NCBI RefSeq assembly: GCF_030817495.1
Contig: NZ_JAUSZK010000001.1
Coordinates: forward strand, 1,963,001-2,027,000
Direction: 5' to 3'
Origin: Streptomyces sp. V3I7
GTDB taxonomy: Bacteria > Actinomycetota > Actinomycetes > Streptomycetales > Streptomycetaceae
Length of the DNA stretch: 64,000 bases
The notes beneath the pieces are model-generated. The model was not told where the DNA came from. It saw only the letters and a list, made by a program, of their open reading frames with translations, and did no database searches. Positions 1 to 7,605 of this stretch are shown in pieces (the first letter of the stretch is position 1; each line of letters begins with the position of its first letter). A program made the position numbers and the translations under genes.

Positions 1-351
1 GTATCCATAGGCACCGCCCGCGAAGCCGGGGTTGACCGTGAGACAGAACCCGGTCTCACCGGCCAGGCAGTTCTTGCAGAACCCGCAGGCGACGTTGAAC
101 GGCATCACGACACGGTCCCCGACGGACAGGGAGGTCACACCGCTGCCGACCTCCTCGATCACGCCCAGGTTCTCGTGCCCGAAGACGATGCCGGGCTCGG
201 CCGCCGTGCGGCCCTCGTACATGTGCAGGTCGGAGCCGCAGATCGCCGACGACGTGACCCGCACGATCACGTCGTTGGGGTGCAGGATGCTCGGGTCCTC
301 GACGTCCTTCACCGCGACGCTGAAAGGCTCTTCGTAGACGACGGCCTTCAC
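1..351 (-). CDS. Zinc-dependent alcohol dehydrogenase, N-terminal part (runs off left edge)
   Basis: N-terminal 117 residues of a medium-chain zinc dehydrogenase; the rest lies beyond base 1. Catalytic-zinc ligands are visible at Cys38 (ICGSDLH) and His59-Glu60 (GHE). The four structural-zinc cysteines sit at 89, 92, 95 and 103 (CxxCxxCx7C). The GSDLHMYEGRT region resembles the glutathione-independent formaldehyde dehydrogenase/FdhA branch, which oxidises aldehydes or alcohols with NAD. I chose the GTG at 349-351 because GGAGG lies eight bases upstream; a GTG three codons earlier abuts that GGAG directly. The NAD-binding domain is not in the window, so the substrate cannot be judged. The gene diverges from the acetyltransferase at 566. 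Confidence 0.8.
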   Translation of the reverse strand, partial: MKAVVYEEPFSVAVKDVEDPSILHPNDVIVRVTSSAICGSDLHMYEGRTAAEPGIVFGHENLGVIEEVGSGVTSLSVGDRVVMPFNVACGFCKNCLAGETGFCLTVNPGFAGGAYGY

Positions 352-565
352 CTCTGTCACCTCCGTGTCCGGTACGGATCACGGCGGTGACGGGACCGCG
401 GACGGGGACGCGCAGCAGCACGCGCTCCTGGACCACGTTCGAACCGCGGCCCGGCGCTCTCGCTGTCACCGCCGGTACTTCCAGGTAACGCCCGTACGGC
501 AGCCGATGCAAGCCCCTCCCCCGGCGGGACCCTCGGTGTCAGACCCCTGCCCTACGGTGACCGGC

Positions 566-1093
566 ATGGAGAACACACGCGAACGGCACGTGCTCTTGGT
601 GCCCTGGGCCGAGGACGACTTCTGGCTGCTGCGGCGGACCAACAGCCCGGAGATGACCCGGTTCCTGGGCGGCCCCGAGACCGAGGAGCAGCTCGCCGGG
701 CGGCACCGCAGATACGTCGAGCCGTCGGCGGGGCGGATGTACCGGGTGACGCTGGGGGACGGCGGTGAGACGGTCGGCTCCATCGGGTTCTGGGAGCAGT
801 CCTGGCAGGACGGGACGGTGTGGGAGACCGGCTGGGGCGTGCTGCCCGGGTTCCAGGGGCGGGGGCTGGCGGTGGCGGCCGCGCGCGCCCTCGTCGAGGA
901 GGCCCGGGCGGCCGGGCGGCACCGGTATCTGCACGCGTTCCCGAAGGTGTCGCACGCCGCGTCGAACGCGGTCTGCCGCAGCGCCGGGTTCACCCTGCGC
1001 GGACAGGCCGACTTCGAGTACCCGAAGGGCAACCCGATCCGGTCCAACGACTGGCGGTACGACCTCGCGGCGGGCGCGGAGGACGGGGACTGA
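566..1093 (+). CDS. GNAT family N-acetyltransferase
   Basis: 175-residue acetyltransferase of the RimJ-like GNAT group. The acetyl-CoA loop is GFQGRGLAVAAARAL (about residues 92-106), followed by the beta5/alpha4 segment HAASNAVCRSAGF (about 134-146). The family transfers acetyl groups from acetyl-CoA to amines. The substrate is unknown here: nothing in the neighbourhood names one. The reading frame is open from 365, but similarity to the family starts at the ATG at 566 (MENTRERHVLL). Divergent from the alcohol dehydrogenase. Confidence 0.85.
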   Translation: MENTRERHVLLVPWAEDDFWLLRRTNSPEMTRFLGGPETEEQLAGRHRRYVEPSAGRMYRVTLGDGGETVGSIGFWEQSWQDGTVWETGWGVLPGFQGRGLAVAAARALVEEARAAGRHRYLHAFPKVSHAASNAVCRSAGFTLRGQADFEYPKGNPIRSNDWRYDLAAGAEDGD

Positions 1094-1131
1094 GTGCCGT
1101 AGCTCCCGTGGCCCGCCCCCGCGCCCACGGC

Positions 1132-2034
1132 TCAGTGACCGGCTTGCCTCAGCTCCCGCACCAGGCGGGCGGTGACCGGGACCAGCACGTTGTGCCGGTC
1201 GGCAGCGCGCAGCAACGCGCCGCCGATAGTGTCGAGTTCGAGCGGTCGGCCGGACTCGGCGTCGCGCTGCATCGAGGACTTCGTACGGTCGGGGAAGGTG
1301 TCGTACCGGGCGAGTGCCTGCGCCGGGTCGGCGGGGGCTCCGCAGGCGCGGCTCACGGCCGCCGTCTCCTGGACGAGGGCCGTCAGCTCCTCGCGGTACC
1401 GGGTCCGGGCCTCGCCGATGGGCACGCCGTAGCGCGTGGTCAGCAGGGCGAACGGGGCGAGGAACGCCATCTTCGCCCACAGCGCCGACGCCTCGTCCTC
1501 CAGGACGCGGGTGGCCGGTCCGGCGTCCGCGAGCGCCGCCGCGAGGGCGTCGAGGCGGGGCCGGGGGACCCCGGTACCGGTCAGGTCGATCTCGGCGAAG
1601 GGGCTGCCGTGTTCGATCACGCCCGGGGCGACGCGTGTGGACTCGCAGCGGATGACGGCCGGGGCGACCCGGTCGGCGCGGTAGCGGGCGCGCAGGGCCT
1701 CGGGGTGTTCGACGCCGTTGAGGAACGGTACGAGGAGACCGTCGCCGAGGATCTCGGGCGGGACGCGGGTGAGGGCCGCGTCGAGGCTGGTGTGCTTGAC
1801 GGCGACCAGGCAGGCGTCGACCGGCTCGCGCAGCTCCGTTTCGGCCTCGACAGGGGCGGTGAAGTCGCCGAACCGGGCGCTGCGCAGCTGGATCCCGCCG
1901 GTGCGCAGCGCGTGGGCGGTGTCCTCGCCGGCCAGGCAGATCACCCGGTGCCCGGCCCGGGCGAGCAGGGCGGCCAGCAGGCCGCCGATCCCGCCGGGGC
2001 CCAGGACGGCCACGGTGAGTTCGTCGTTCGTCAT
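1132..2034 (-). CDS. Ketopantoate reductase family oxidoreductase (ApbA/PanE-like)
   Basis: 300 residues. The N-terminal Rossmann motif GPGGIGGLLAALLARAGH (about 12-29) is the NADPH site of 2-dehydropantoate 2-reductases. The middle section has VAVKHTSLDAAL, matching the KPR lysine region, and the C-terminal helical ApbA_C domain contains SSMQRDAESGRPLELD with the expected Ser/Asp/Glu signature. Known family members reduce ketopantoate to pantoate for CoA synthesis. Many Streptomyces carry several paralogues with other 2-keto substrates, so panE is not assigned. Convergent with the GNAT gene, 38 bp apart. Confidence 0.82.
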   Translation of the reverse strand: MTNDELTVAVLGPGGIGGLLAALLARAGHRVICLAGEDTAHALRTGGIQLRSARFGDFTAPVEAETELREPVDACLVAVKHTSLDAALTRVPPEILGDGLLVPFLNGVEHPEALRARYRADRVAPAVIRCESTRVAPGVIEHGSPFAEIDLTGTGVPRPRLDALAAALADAGPATRVLEDEASALWAKMAFLAPFALLTTRYGVPIGEARTRYREELTALVQETAAVSRACGAPADPAQALARYDTFPDRTKSSMQRDAESGRPLELDTIGGALLRAADRHNVLVPVTARLVRELRQAGH

Positions 2035-2141
2035 GTCGCGTGGGTCCTCTCGTCGGTCGGCCCCGAATCGGTGGCCGCCACGCGGGAGATCCTCGCAGGA
2101 AGTACGGGTGCACGGCGAGACATGAGGAGGAGACTGGGGAC

Positions 2142-2378
2142 ATGTGCCGGAGTATCAAGACGCTTCGCCCGCCCGCGCTGGCCGAGGAGGCCACGGAGGA
2201 CGAGATCCGGGCCGCGGCGTTGCAGTACGTACGCAAGGTCTCGGGATTCCGGGCGCCCGCCGCCCACAACCGGGAGGTGTTCGAACGGGCCGTGGACGCC
2301 GTCACCGAGGCGACGGCCGAGCTGCTCGACGGCCTGGAGATCCGCGGCCGGTCGCCCGCCGCCCGCGAGGCGGGCTGA
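2142..2378 (+). CDS. DUF2277 domain protein
   Basis: Small 78-residue protein starting MCRSIKTLRPPA. The MCRSIKxLR opening and the AALQYVRKVSGFRAP..NREVFERAV core are characteristic of DUF2277. The Cys2 at the start is typical of the family, whose function is unknown. GGAGGAGAC lies about ten bases before the ATG. Transcribed divergently from the ketopantoate-reductase-like gene and convergently with the DedA gene. Confidence 0.8.
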   Translation: MCRSIKTLRPPALAEEATEDEIRAAALQYVRKVSGFRAPAAHNREVFERAVDAVTEATAELLDGLEIRGRSPAAREAG

Positions 2379-2400
2379 CCACTCCCCTGCGGGCGGTCGG

Positions 2401-3009
2401 CTACGACTGGCGGCGCATCAGGTACGCCGCCCCCGTCCCGACGCCGAACAGCGCCGTGAGCGACACCCCCGCCGCGAGCCAGGTCGCGCCCAGCCACTGG
2501 GCGCCGAAGTAGCCGAGGGCGACGCTGTAGCCGGCCCAGGCGATCCCGGCCAGGGCGGACCAGGGCAGGAAGTCGCGGACCCGGCGGTGGGCCGCGCCCG
2601 CGCAGAACGAGACCACCGAGCGCCCGGCCGGGGCGAACCGGGCCAGCACGACCAGGGCGCCGCCGCCCCGGGACAGGACCGCGCCGAGACGTTCCTGCGC
2701 GGTGGTGAGGCGCCGGGAGCGGGCGATGGCCCGGTCCAGCCGCTCACCTCCGCGCCAGGCCAGCCGGTACGCCACCAGGTCACCGAGCACCGACGCGGTG
2801 GCCGCGGAGAAGATCAGGACGAGGATGTCCGGAACATGCTGCGGGACCCGGCCCGTCGCCGCGCCCGAGCCCGCCGCCGCTGCCGTGGCCGCCGCGACCA
2901 CCAGCACCCCGCTCGGCAGCACCGGCAGGAAGACGTCGAGGAGGACCGACAGCGCCACCATGGCGTAGATCCACGGCCCGGCGGTCAGTGACCCCACGCT
3001 CTCCCACAC
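2401..3009 (-). CDS. DedA/VTT-family membrane protein
   Basis: 202 residues with an N-terminal membrane segment (about 14-45) and three or four more hydrophobic stretches. The family signature is recognisable as RFAPAGRSVVSFCAGAA (about 128-144) followed by FLPWSALAGIAWAGYSVALGYFGA. DedA proteins act in the cytoplasmic membrane as lipid flippases or transporters that need proton motive force; individual substrates are usually unknown. The start is GTG (VWESVGSL); a second in-frame GTG four codons on is possible. 23 bp downstream of the convergent DUF2277 gene. Confidence 0.8.
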   Translation of the reverse strand: MWESVGSLTAGPWIYAMVALSVLLDVFLPVLPSGVLVVAAATAAAAGSGAATGRVPQHVPDILVLIFSAATASVLGDLVAYRLAWRGGERLDRAIARSRRLTTAQERLGAVLSRGGGALVVLARFAPAGRSVVSFCAGAAHRRVRDFLPWSALAGIAWAGYSVALGYFGAQWLGATWLAAGVSLTALFGVGTGAAYLMRRQS

Positions 3010-3095
3010 GGCAACCCCGCCCCCACTCCCCCGTCGGCCGCCCGACAGCGTACGCCGCGGACGTGACAGGAGGGTCAGAGGAGATCAAGTTGTTG

Positions 3096-3132
3096 TTCAG
3101 GGACCGGTGCGTGTTCAGGGACCGGTGAGGTC
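3096..3132. repeat. 16-bp direct duplication across the phoD stop codon
   Basis: The block TTCAGGGACCGGTG occurs twice in succession (3097-3110 and 3114-3127). On the minus strand it carries the last codons and TGA of the phosphatase gene, so the 3' end has been copied once just downstream. One of several such 3'-end duplications in this window. Confidence 0.75.
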
Positions 3133-4746
3133 GAACTCGGCCGCGGAGGCCAGCGCTCCGTCCTCTCCCGCCTGCTCCAGTCGCATCCCGGCCGAACGCC
3201 CGCGCAGGGTCAGGGTCATGAGCTGGTTGCCGAACCAAGGGCCGCCCGTCCTGCGCCAGTTCACCGGCGGCCGGGGGCAACGGCCGTGCCGGGCCAGCCA
3301 TCTGCCGAGGCGCCGCGCCACGCCACTCCAGCCGAAGCGGAAGCCGAGCCGCATCGACAGCGGGATGGAGTTGTGCACCGGCGAGCAGGTGAGCTGCAGG
3401 ACCCGGGCGTCGGGCGCGGCCACGGGCGCGTCCTCGGGCCACGACGGCTCGGCGACGTAGGCGTGGTGGACGTCCCCGGAGAGCACGCAGATGCTGGCGG
3501 GCGCGCTCGGGCCCGAACCGGCCTCGGCGATCAGCGCCGTCAGATCGGCGAAGGACTCCGGGAAGGCCGCCCAGTGCTCCAGGTCGGCCGCGCGGCGCAC
3601 CTTCTCGCCGACGCGCGCCCAGCGCGCCCCGCGCTCGCCCCGGCACAGGGCCGCGTTCCAGGACTCGGCGTCGTGCACCAGGTGCGGCAGCAGCCAGGGC
3701 AGGGAGGTGCCGAGGAGGAGGTGGTCGCACTCCTCCCGATCCTTGAGCGCCTGTGCGCGCAGCCACTCGGCCTCGCCCGGATCGAGCATGGCGCGGCCGT
3801 CCTCGTCGAGCACCCGCGCAGCCCGGCTGTCCACCATGAGCAGGCGTACGCGCCCGAAGTCACGCCGGTAGCTCCAGCGGGCCGAGGCCGGTTGGGTGTC
3901 GGCCCGGGAGGCGAAGGCGCGCAGCAGGCCGGTGGCGTCGGGGGTCGCGCGGACCTCGCGGTAGAGCGGGTCGGCGGCCAGGTCGTCCGGGGAGAGGTTC
4001 CCCAGGTGCTGATGGACCCAGTACGACATCAGCCCGCTCAGCAGCCGCTCCTGCCACCACGCGGTGGTCCGCATGTCCGCGAGCCAGGCGGCGGAGGTGT
4101 TCCAGTCGTCGATCACGTCGTGGTCGTCGAAGATCATGCAGCTGGGCACGGTGGACAGCAGCCAGCGCACCCCGGGGTCGAGCCAGGACTCGTAGTAGAG
4201 CCGGGTGTACTCCTCGTAGTCCGCGACCTCGCTGCCCGGCGGGGCGTCCAGGCCGCGGCGGGCGGCGAGCCAGCGCCGGGTGGCCGCGGAGGTCTCGTCG
4301 GCGTAGACCTGGTCGCCCAACAGCAGCAGCACGTCGGGGCGTTCACCGCCGGCGACGATGCGGGCGGCGAGCGCGCCGAGGGCGTCGGGGCCGACCGGGT
4401 CCCGCTCGGCGGCCGGGGGCGCGGCCCAGCGGCAGGAGCCGAAGGCGAGCCGGACGGTGCCGGAGCCAGGGGCGGAGATGACGGAGGGCGGGAACGGCGA
4501 GCCGGGCAGGGGCCAGACGCGGGCGCCGTCGAGGAACACCTCGTACGACGGCGCCGACTCCGGCGTGAGCCCGGTCACCGGCACCAGCGCGTAGTGGTGG
4601 CCCGCCACCTGGAAGGTACGGGCCGTGCCGCCGGCGCCGTCCGAACAGCGCACCTCGGCCGCGCACGGACGGCTCGTCTCGACCCATACGGTCGCTGACG
4701 AGCCGTCGGCGTACCTCAGCAGTGGCCCCAGGCGCAGTCCCGCCAT
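3115..4746 (-). CDS. PhoD-like alkaline phosphatase / phosphodiesterase
   Basis: 543-residue metallophosphatase of the PhoD family. An N-terminal fibronectin-like domain (SATVWVETSRPC, about 12-85) is followed by the metal-binding core: FGSCRW, LLLLGDQVYADE, and FDDHDVIDDWN carrying Asp and His ligands. Late in the protein LSGDVHHAYVAEP gives the GDVH ligands. The family hydrolyses phosphomonoesters or phosphodiesters. Unlike Bacillus PhoD, no Tat signal is present: the protein starts MAGLRLGPLLRYADG, so it is probably intracellular. The frame is open well upstream, but family similarity starts at this ATG, preceded by GGAGGGACG. Upstream lies a short GC-rich tandem repeat. Confidence 0.85.
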   Translation of the reverse strand: MAGLRLGPLLRYADGSSATVWVETSRPCAAEVRCSDGAGGTARTFQVAGHHYALVPVTGLTPESAPSYEVFLDGARVWPLPGSPFPPSVISAPGSGTVRLAFGSCRWAAPPAAERDPVGPDALGALAARIVAGGERPDVLLLLGDQVYADETSAATRRWLAARRGLDAPPGSEVADYEEYTRLYYESWLDPGVRWLLSTVPSCMIFDDHDVIDDWNTSAAWLADMRTTAWWQERLLSGLMSYWVHQHLGNLSPDDLAADPLYREVRATPDATGLLRAFASRADTQPASARWSYRRDFGRVRLLMVDSRAARVLDEDGRAMLDPGEAEWLRAQALKDREECDHLLLGTSLPWLLPHLVHDAESWNAALCRGERGARWARVGEKVRRAADLEHWAAFPESFADLTALIAEAGSGPSAPASICVLSGDVHHAYVAEPSWPEDAPVAAPDARVLQLTCSPVHNSIPLSMRLGFRFGWSGVARRLGRWLARHGRCPRPPVNWRRTGGPWFGNQLMTLTLRGRSAGMRLEQAGEDGALASAAEFDLTGP

Positions 4747-4810
4747 GATCGTCCCTCCTCCGTCGCCCCGTACGGTACGGAACGACGGGGCCGGGCGGGG
4801 AGGTTCCTGC

Positions 4811-4925
4811 GTGGAGAACCGCGGAGAACTGCGGAGAACGCGGGGAGTTGCGGGGAGCGCGGGGAGTGCGGGGAGTTGCGGGGAGCGCGGGGAGTGCGGG
4901 GAGCGCGGGGAGTGCGGGGAGCGCG
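4811..4925. repeat. Tandem GGGGAGTGC/GGGGAGCGC repeats
   Basis: About a dozen 9-10 bp units of the form GGGGAG(T/C)(T)GC run head to tail between the phosphatase start and the 3' end of the HNH nuclease. Upstream units degenerate to GCGGAGAAC. The array starts 13 bp beyond the nuclease stop codon. No coding signal fits either gene. Confidence 0.8.
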
Positions 4926-4937
4926 GCTTTTGACGGG

Positions 4938-5582
4938 TCAGCAGCCCGAGAGGTAGTTGGTGAGCGCGCTCTTCTCGGCGGAGTCGACCGAGAGGTTGTA
5001 GTAGTACTTCACCTGGACCCAGGCGCGGACGTAGGTGCAGCGGTAGGAGGAGACCGACGGCATCCAGGTCGACGGGTCCTGGTCGCCCTTGGCCTGGTTC
5101 ACGTTGTCCGTGACGGCGAGCAGTTGGGGCCGGGTGACGTCGTTGGCGAAGCCCTGGCGCTGCGAGGTGGTCCACTTGCTGGCACCGGAGTCCCAGGCCT
5201 CGGCGAGCGGGACGAGGTGGTCGATGTCGACGTCGGCCGCCGCGTACCAGGTCGCGCCGTCGTACGGGGAGTACCAGCTGCCGCTCTGGGCCACGCAGGC
5301 GGAGTCGGTGACGACGTTGGAGCCGTCGCGCTTGAGGATCCACTCGCGGGTGTTGCACGTGCCGCTGATGGTGATCCACGTCGGGAACAGGTCGCGGCTG
5401 TAGCCGGTGCGGTTCTCGGAGGCCACGGTGAGCTGGGAGAGGTAGCTGCGGGCGGTGGCTCCGCTGACCGGGGTGGGAAGCGCGGCGGAGGCCGTCGGCG
5501 AGTTGAGGAGCGCGACGGAGGCGAGGAGCCCGGTGAGGGCCGCGACTATGCCGAACCGTCGACGCGCGTAGAGTTTCCGCAT
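4938..5582 (-). CDS. Secreted HNH/DUF1524-type nuclease
   Basis: 214 residues. The N terminus MRKLYARRRFGIVAALTGLLAS...TASA is a Sec signal peptide, cleaved near residue 31-34. The nuclease core is DIDHLVPLAEAWDSGA (about 120-135), then FANDVTRPQLLAVTDNVNQAKGD, the HNH-like His-Asn arrangement of DUF1524 (GmrSD C-terminal-like) secreted nucleases. Two cysteine pairs (CNTRE/ACVA and YRC/SGC) fit an exported protein. Such proteins probably degrade extracellular nucleic acid. Start chosen at ATG with AAGGGAG nine bases upstream. Confidence 0.85.
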   Translation of the reverse strand: MRKLYARRRFGIVAALTGLLASVALLNSPTASAALPTPVSGATARSYLSQLTVASENRTGYSRDLFPTWITISGTCNTREWILKRDGSNVVTDSACVAQSGSWYSPYDGATWYAAADVDIDHLVPLAEAWDSGASKWTTSQRQGFANDVTRPQLLAVTDNVNQAKGDQDPSTWMPSVSSYRCTYVRAWVQVKYYYNLSVDSAEKSALTNYLSGC

Positions 5583-5761
5583 GGCAACGAACTCCCTTGT
5601 GGGGTGAGGGTGTTGGGCACGAGCTAGGAAATGCTCACAGCGCCGGATGGCCGGAGGGTGTGCATCCGGTAAGACGATAGTGACGCGTACATGACCCGAC
5701 AAGGTTCATGACAACTTTGGGGCAAACGTCCGGTCACGGCCGGTCCCGTACCATGGCAGGA

Positions 5762-5872
5762 GCAGAAGGGGAGTAGCTCTTCGCCGGACCGTCGACATAC
5801 TGCTCAGCCCGCCTGAGCCGGCGCCCGGAGGGAGACCTCGGTCACGAGGCCACCCAGCGAGACCTTCGGCAA
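5762..5872 (+). ncRNA. yybP-ykoY (manganese-sensing) riboswitch
   Basis: The conserved strands of the yybP-ykoY element are both present: AAGGGGAGTAGC at 5766-5777 and GCGAGACCTT at 5858-5865 region. They frame internal hairpins CTCAG/CTGAG (about 5803-5816) and CCTCG-GTCA-CGAGG (about 5836-5849), and a GGGAGACC strand. This riboswitch binds Mn2+ and turns on exporters such as MntP and UPF0016/GDT1 proteins. It sits in the 400-base leader of just such a gene (start 5983), which strongly supports the call. The exact ends and the expression platform (about 5873-5980) are inferred, not computed. Confidence 0.85.
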
Positions 5873-5982
5873 GCAGTGCACGCCCGAGCCGTACGGCCCG
5901 GGTGCCATGTGTGCTGCCGCGCCGAGGTGTCCGCGAACAGCAACGCACTCTCGGCGGGGCGGCCCCGACCGATTGAGGGACC

Positions 5983-6564
5983 TTGATCAGCCTGACCGTG
6001 ACGGCACTCGTCTTCGGCGTCGTCTTCCTCGCCGAACTGCCGGACAAGACCGCGCTCGCCGGTCTCGTCCTCGGCACCCGCTACCGCGCCTCGTACGTCT
6101 TCGCGGGCGTGGCCGCCGCCTTCACCCTGCACGTCGTGCTCGCCGTCGCCGCGGGCAGCCTGCTGACCCTGCTGCCGCAGCAGATCGTCCACGCGGTGAC
6201 GGGCGTCCTCTTCCTCGGCGGCGCCGCGGTGCTCTTGCTGAAGAAGGACGACCACGAGGAGAACATCAAGCCGCCGGAGGACCAGTCCTTCTGGAAGGTG
6301 GCCGGAGCGGGCTTCACGCTCATCCTGGTCGCCGAGTTCGGCGACCTCACCCAGATCATGACGGCCAACCTCGCCGCCCGTTACGACGACCCGTTCTCCG
6401 TCGGCATCGGCGCGGTGCTCGCCCTGTGGGCGGTCGCCGGCCTCGGCATCATCGGCGGAAAGGCCCTGATGAAGCGGGTGCCGCTGAAGCTGATCACCCG
6501 GATCGCCGCGCTGATCATGCTGGGCCTGGGCGTCTGGAGCATCTGGGAGGCGGTCGCCGCCTGA
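5983..6564 (+). CDS. UPF0016/TMEM165-GDT1 family manganese exporter
   Basis: 193-residue membrane protein with six hydrophobic segments. Both family signatures are present as an internal repeat: FLAELPDKTALAGLVLG (about 13-29) and VAEFGDLTQIMTANLAA (about 116-132), each with the E-x-G-D/P-D-K/T motif for metal transport. Relatives (MneA/Mnx, yeast Gdt1) move Mn2+ out of the cytosol. Gene control by the upstream manganese riboswitch fits this. The start appears to be TTG at 5983 with GAGGGA just upstream. Its 3' end is copied in a 36-bp tandem repeat. Confidence 0.88.
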   Translation: MISLTVTALVFGVVFLAELPDKTALAGLVLGTRYRASYVFAGVAAAFTLHVVLAVAAGSLLTLLPQQIVHAVTGVLFLGGAAVLLLKKDDHEENIKPPEDQSFWKVAGAGFTLILVAEFGDLTQIMTANLAARYDDPFSVGIGAVLALWAVAGLGIIGGKALMKRVPLKLITRIAALIMLGLGVWSIWEAVAA

Positions 6565-6640
6565 CCCGGCAGAGCGTCCGCGAGACCGGTCGCCGCCCGA
6601 CCCGGCGGAGCGTCCGGGAGACCGGTCGCCGCCTGAGCCG
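6552..6640. repeat. 36-bp tandem repeat seeded from the UPF0016 gene 3' end
   Basis: Copies start at 6552 (containing the stop TGA), 6588 and a partial at 6624. Each begins GGTCGCCGCC and ends GCGAGACC/GGGAGACC. The first copy is the last four codons of the gene plus flanking DNA, so the array arose by duplicating the gene end. Confidence 0.8.
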
Positions 6641-6814
6641 GGCGGCCCGCATACCGACGCCGCCCGCCGGGGGCGGTAGCGGGAGCCCGGCCCCGTTTTG
6701 TACCGTAGAGAAACAAAGTGGCTCCCGCCCGTTTTCCCTGACCGGCGGGCGGGGCCGCCTTGGTCCTCCGGGGGGTACGTCCGCGACCCCCTCCGTAGCG
6801 CCTTGGAGCTGCCG

Positions 6815-7483
6815 ATGACGGCCACCGCCACGCCCACCGTCCTCACCGCCCGCGCCCTCCTGCTCGACATGGACGGCACCCTCGTCAACTCGGACGCCGT
6901 CGTGGAACGGATCTGGCGACGCTGGGCCGATCAGCAAGGATTGGACGGCGACGAGGTGATGAAGGTCGTGCACGGACGCCAGGGGCAGGCCTCCATGGCC
7001 CTGCTCCTGCCGGACCGGCCGGTGGAGCAGAACCTCGCCGACAACGCCCGCATGCTCGCGGCCGAGACCGCCGACATGGACGGCGTCGTGGAGATCCCGG
7101 GCGCGACCGCGTTCCTCCGCTACCTCCAGGGCCACCCCCACGCCCTGGTGACCTCGGCCGACGTGGCCCTCTCCACGGCCCGCATGAACGCCGCGGGCCT
7201 CCCCCTCCCCGACGTCCGCGTCACCGCCGAGTCGGTCAGTGCCAGCAAGCCCGACCCGGAGGGCTTCCTCAAGGGCGCCGCCGAACTGGGCTTCACCCCC
7301 GCCGACTGCGTCGTCTTCGAGGACTCCGGCGCCGGCATCGCGGCCGGCCAGGCGGCGGGAATGCGCGTGGTGGGCATCGGGCCGCGAGCAGCCGCCCACG
7401 GCCCGGACGTGGTCGTACGGGATCTGACGCAGGTGCGGGTCGAGGCGGCGGGGGACGGGGTGCTGCGGATCCACGTCGGCTGA
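6815..7483 (+). CDS. HAD-superfamily sugar-phosphatase-like hydrolase
   Basis: 222 residues. HAD motif I LLLDMDGTLVNSDA (about 16-29) gives the Asp nucleophile and DxD. Motif II is ALVTSAD, the lysine motif is SASKPDPEGF, and motif III/IV is VVFEDSGAGIAAG. The small cap between motifs I and II places it with phosphoglucomutase/sugar-phosphatase enzymes (YfbT/GPP-like). Its substrate cannot be set from sequence. Start ATG at 6815 follows GGAGCTGCCG. Confidence 0.85.
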   Translation: MTATATPTVLTARALLLDMDGTLVNSDAVVERIWRRWADQQGLDGDEVMKVVHGRQGQASMALLLPDRPVEQNLADNARMLAAETADMDGVVEIPGATAFLRYLQGHPHALVTSADVALSTARMNAAGLPLPDVRVTAESVSASKPDPEGFLKGAAELGFTPADCVVFEDSGAGIAAGQAAGMRVVGIGPRAAAHGPDVVVRDLTQVRVEAAGDGVLRIHVG

Positions 7484-7490
7484 TACCCGG

Positions 7491-7550
7491 CGTGACGCCG
7501 ACTACGTCACCGGAGCGGTGATCGCGGTCGACGGAGGATTCACCGCCTGA
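7491..7550 (+). pseudogene. C-terminal remnant of a short-chain dehydrogenase
   Basis: Between the HAD gene and the muramidase a short frame reads DADYVTGAVIAVDGGFTA-stop (7494-7550). This is the canonical C-terminal signature of classical SDRs (YVTGxxxxVDGGxxA). No Rossmann motif, YxxxK site or start precedes it: the frame stops near 7481 in the HAD 3' end. A whole gene body has therefore been lost, leaving the final 18 codons. Confidence 0.75.
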
Positions 7551-7605
7551 CCTCGGGCTCGCCCAGGTCTCCGGAACCCCATCGGGGCGATGCCGCAGGC
7601 CGGCG

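Noticed and set aside
2144-2512. Second plus-strand frame over the DUF2277 gene
   Set aside because: Out-of-frame shadow; DUF2277 signature is only in the 2142 frame.
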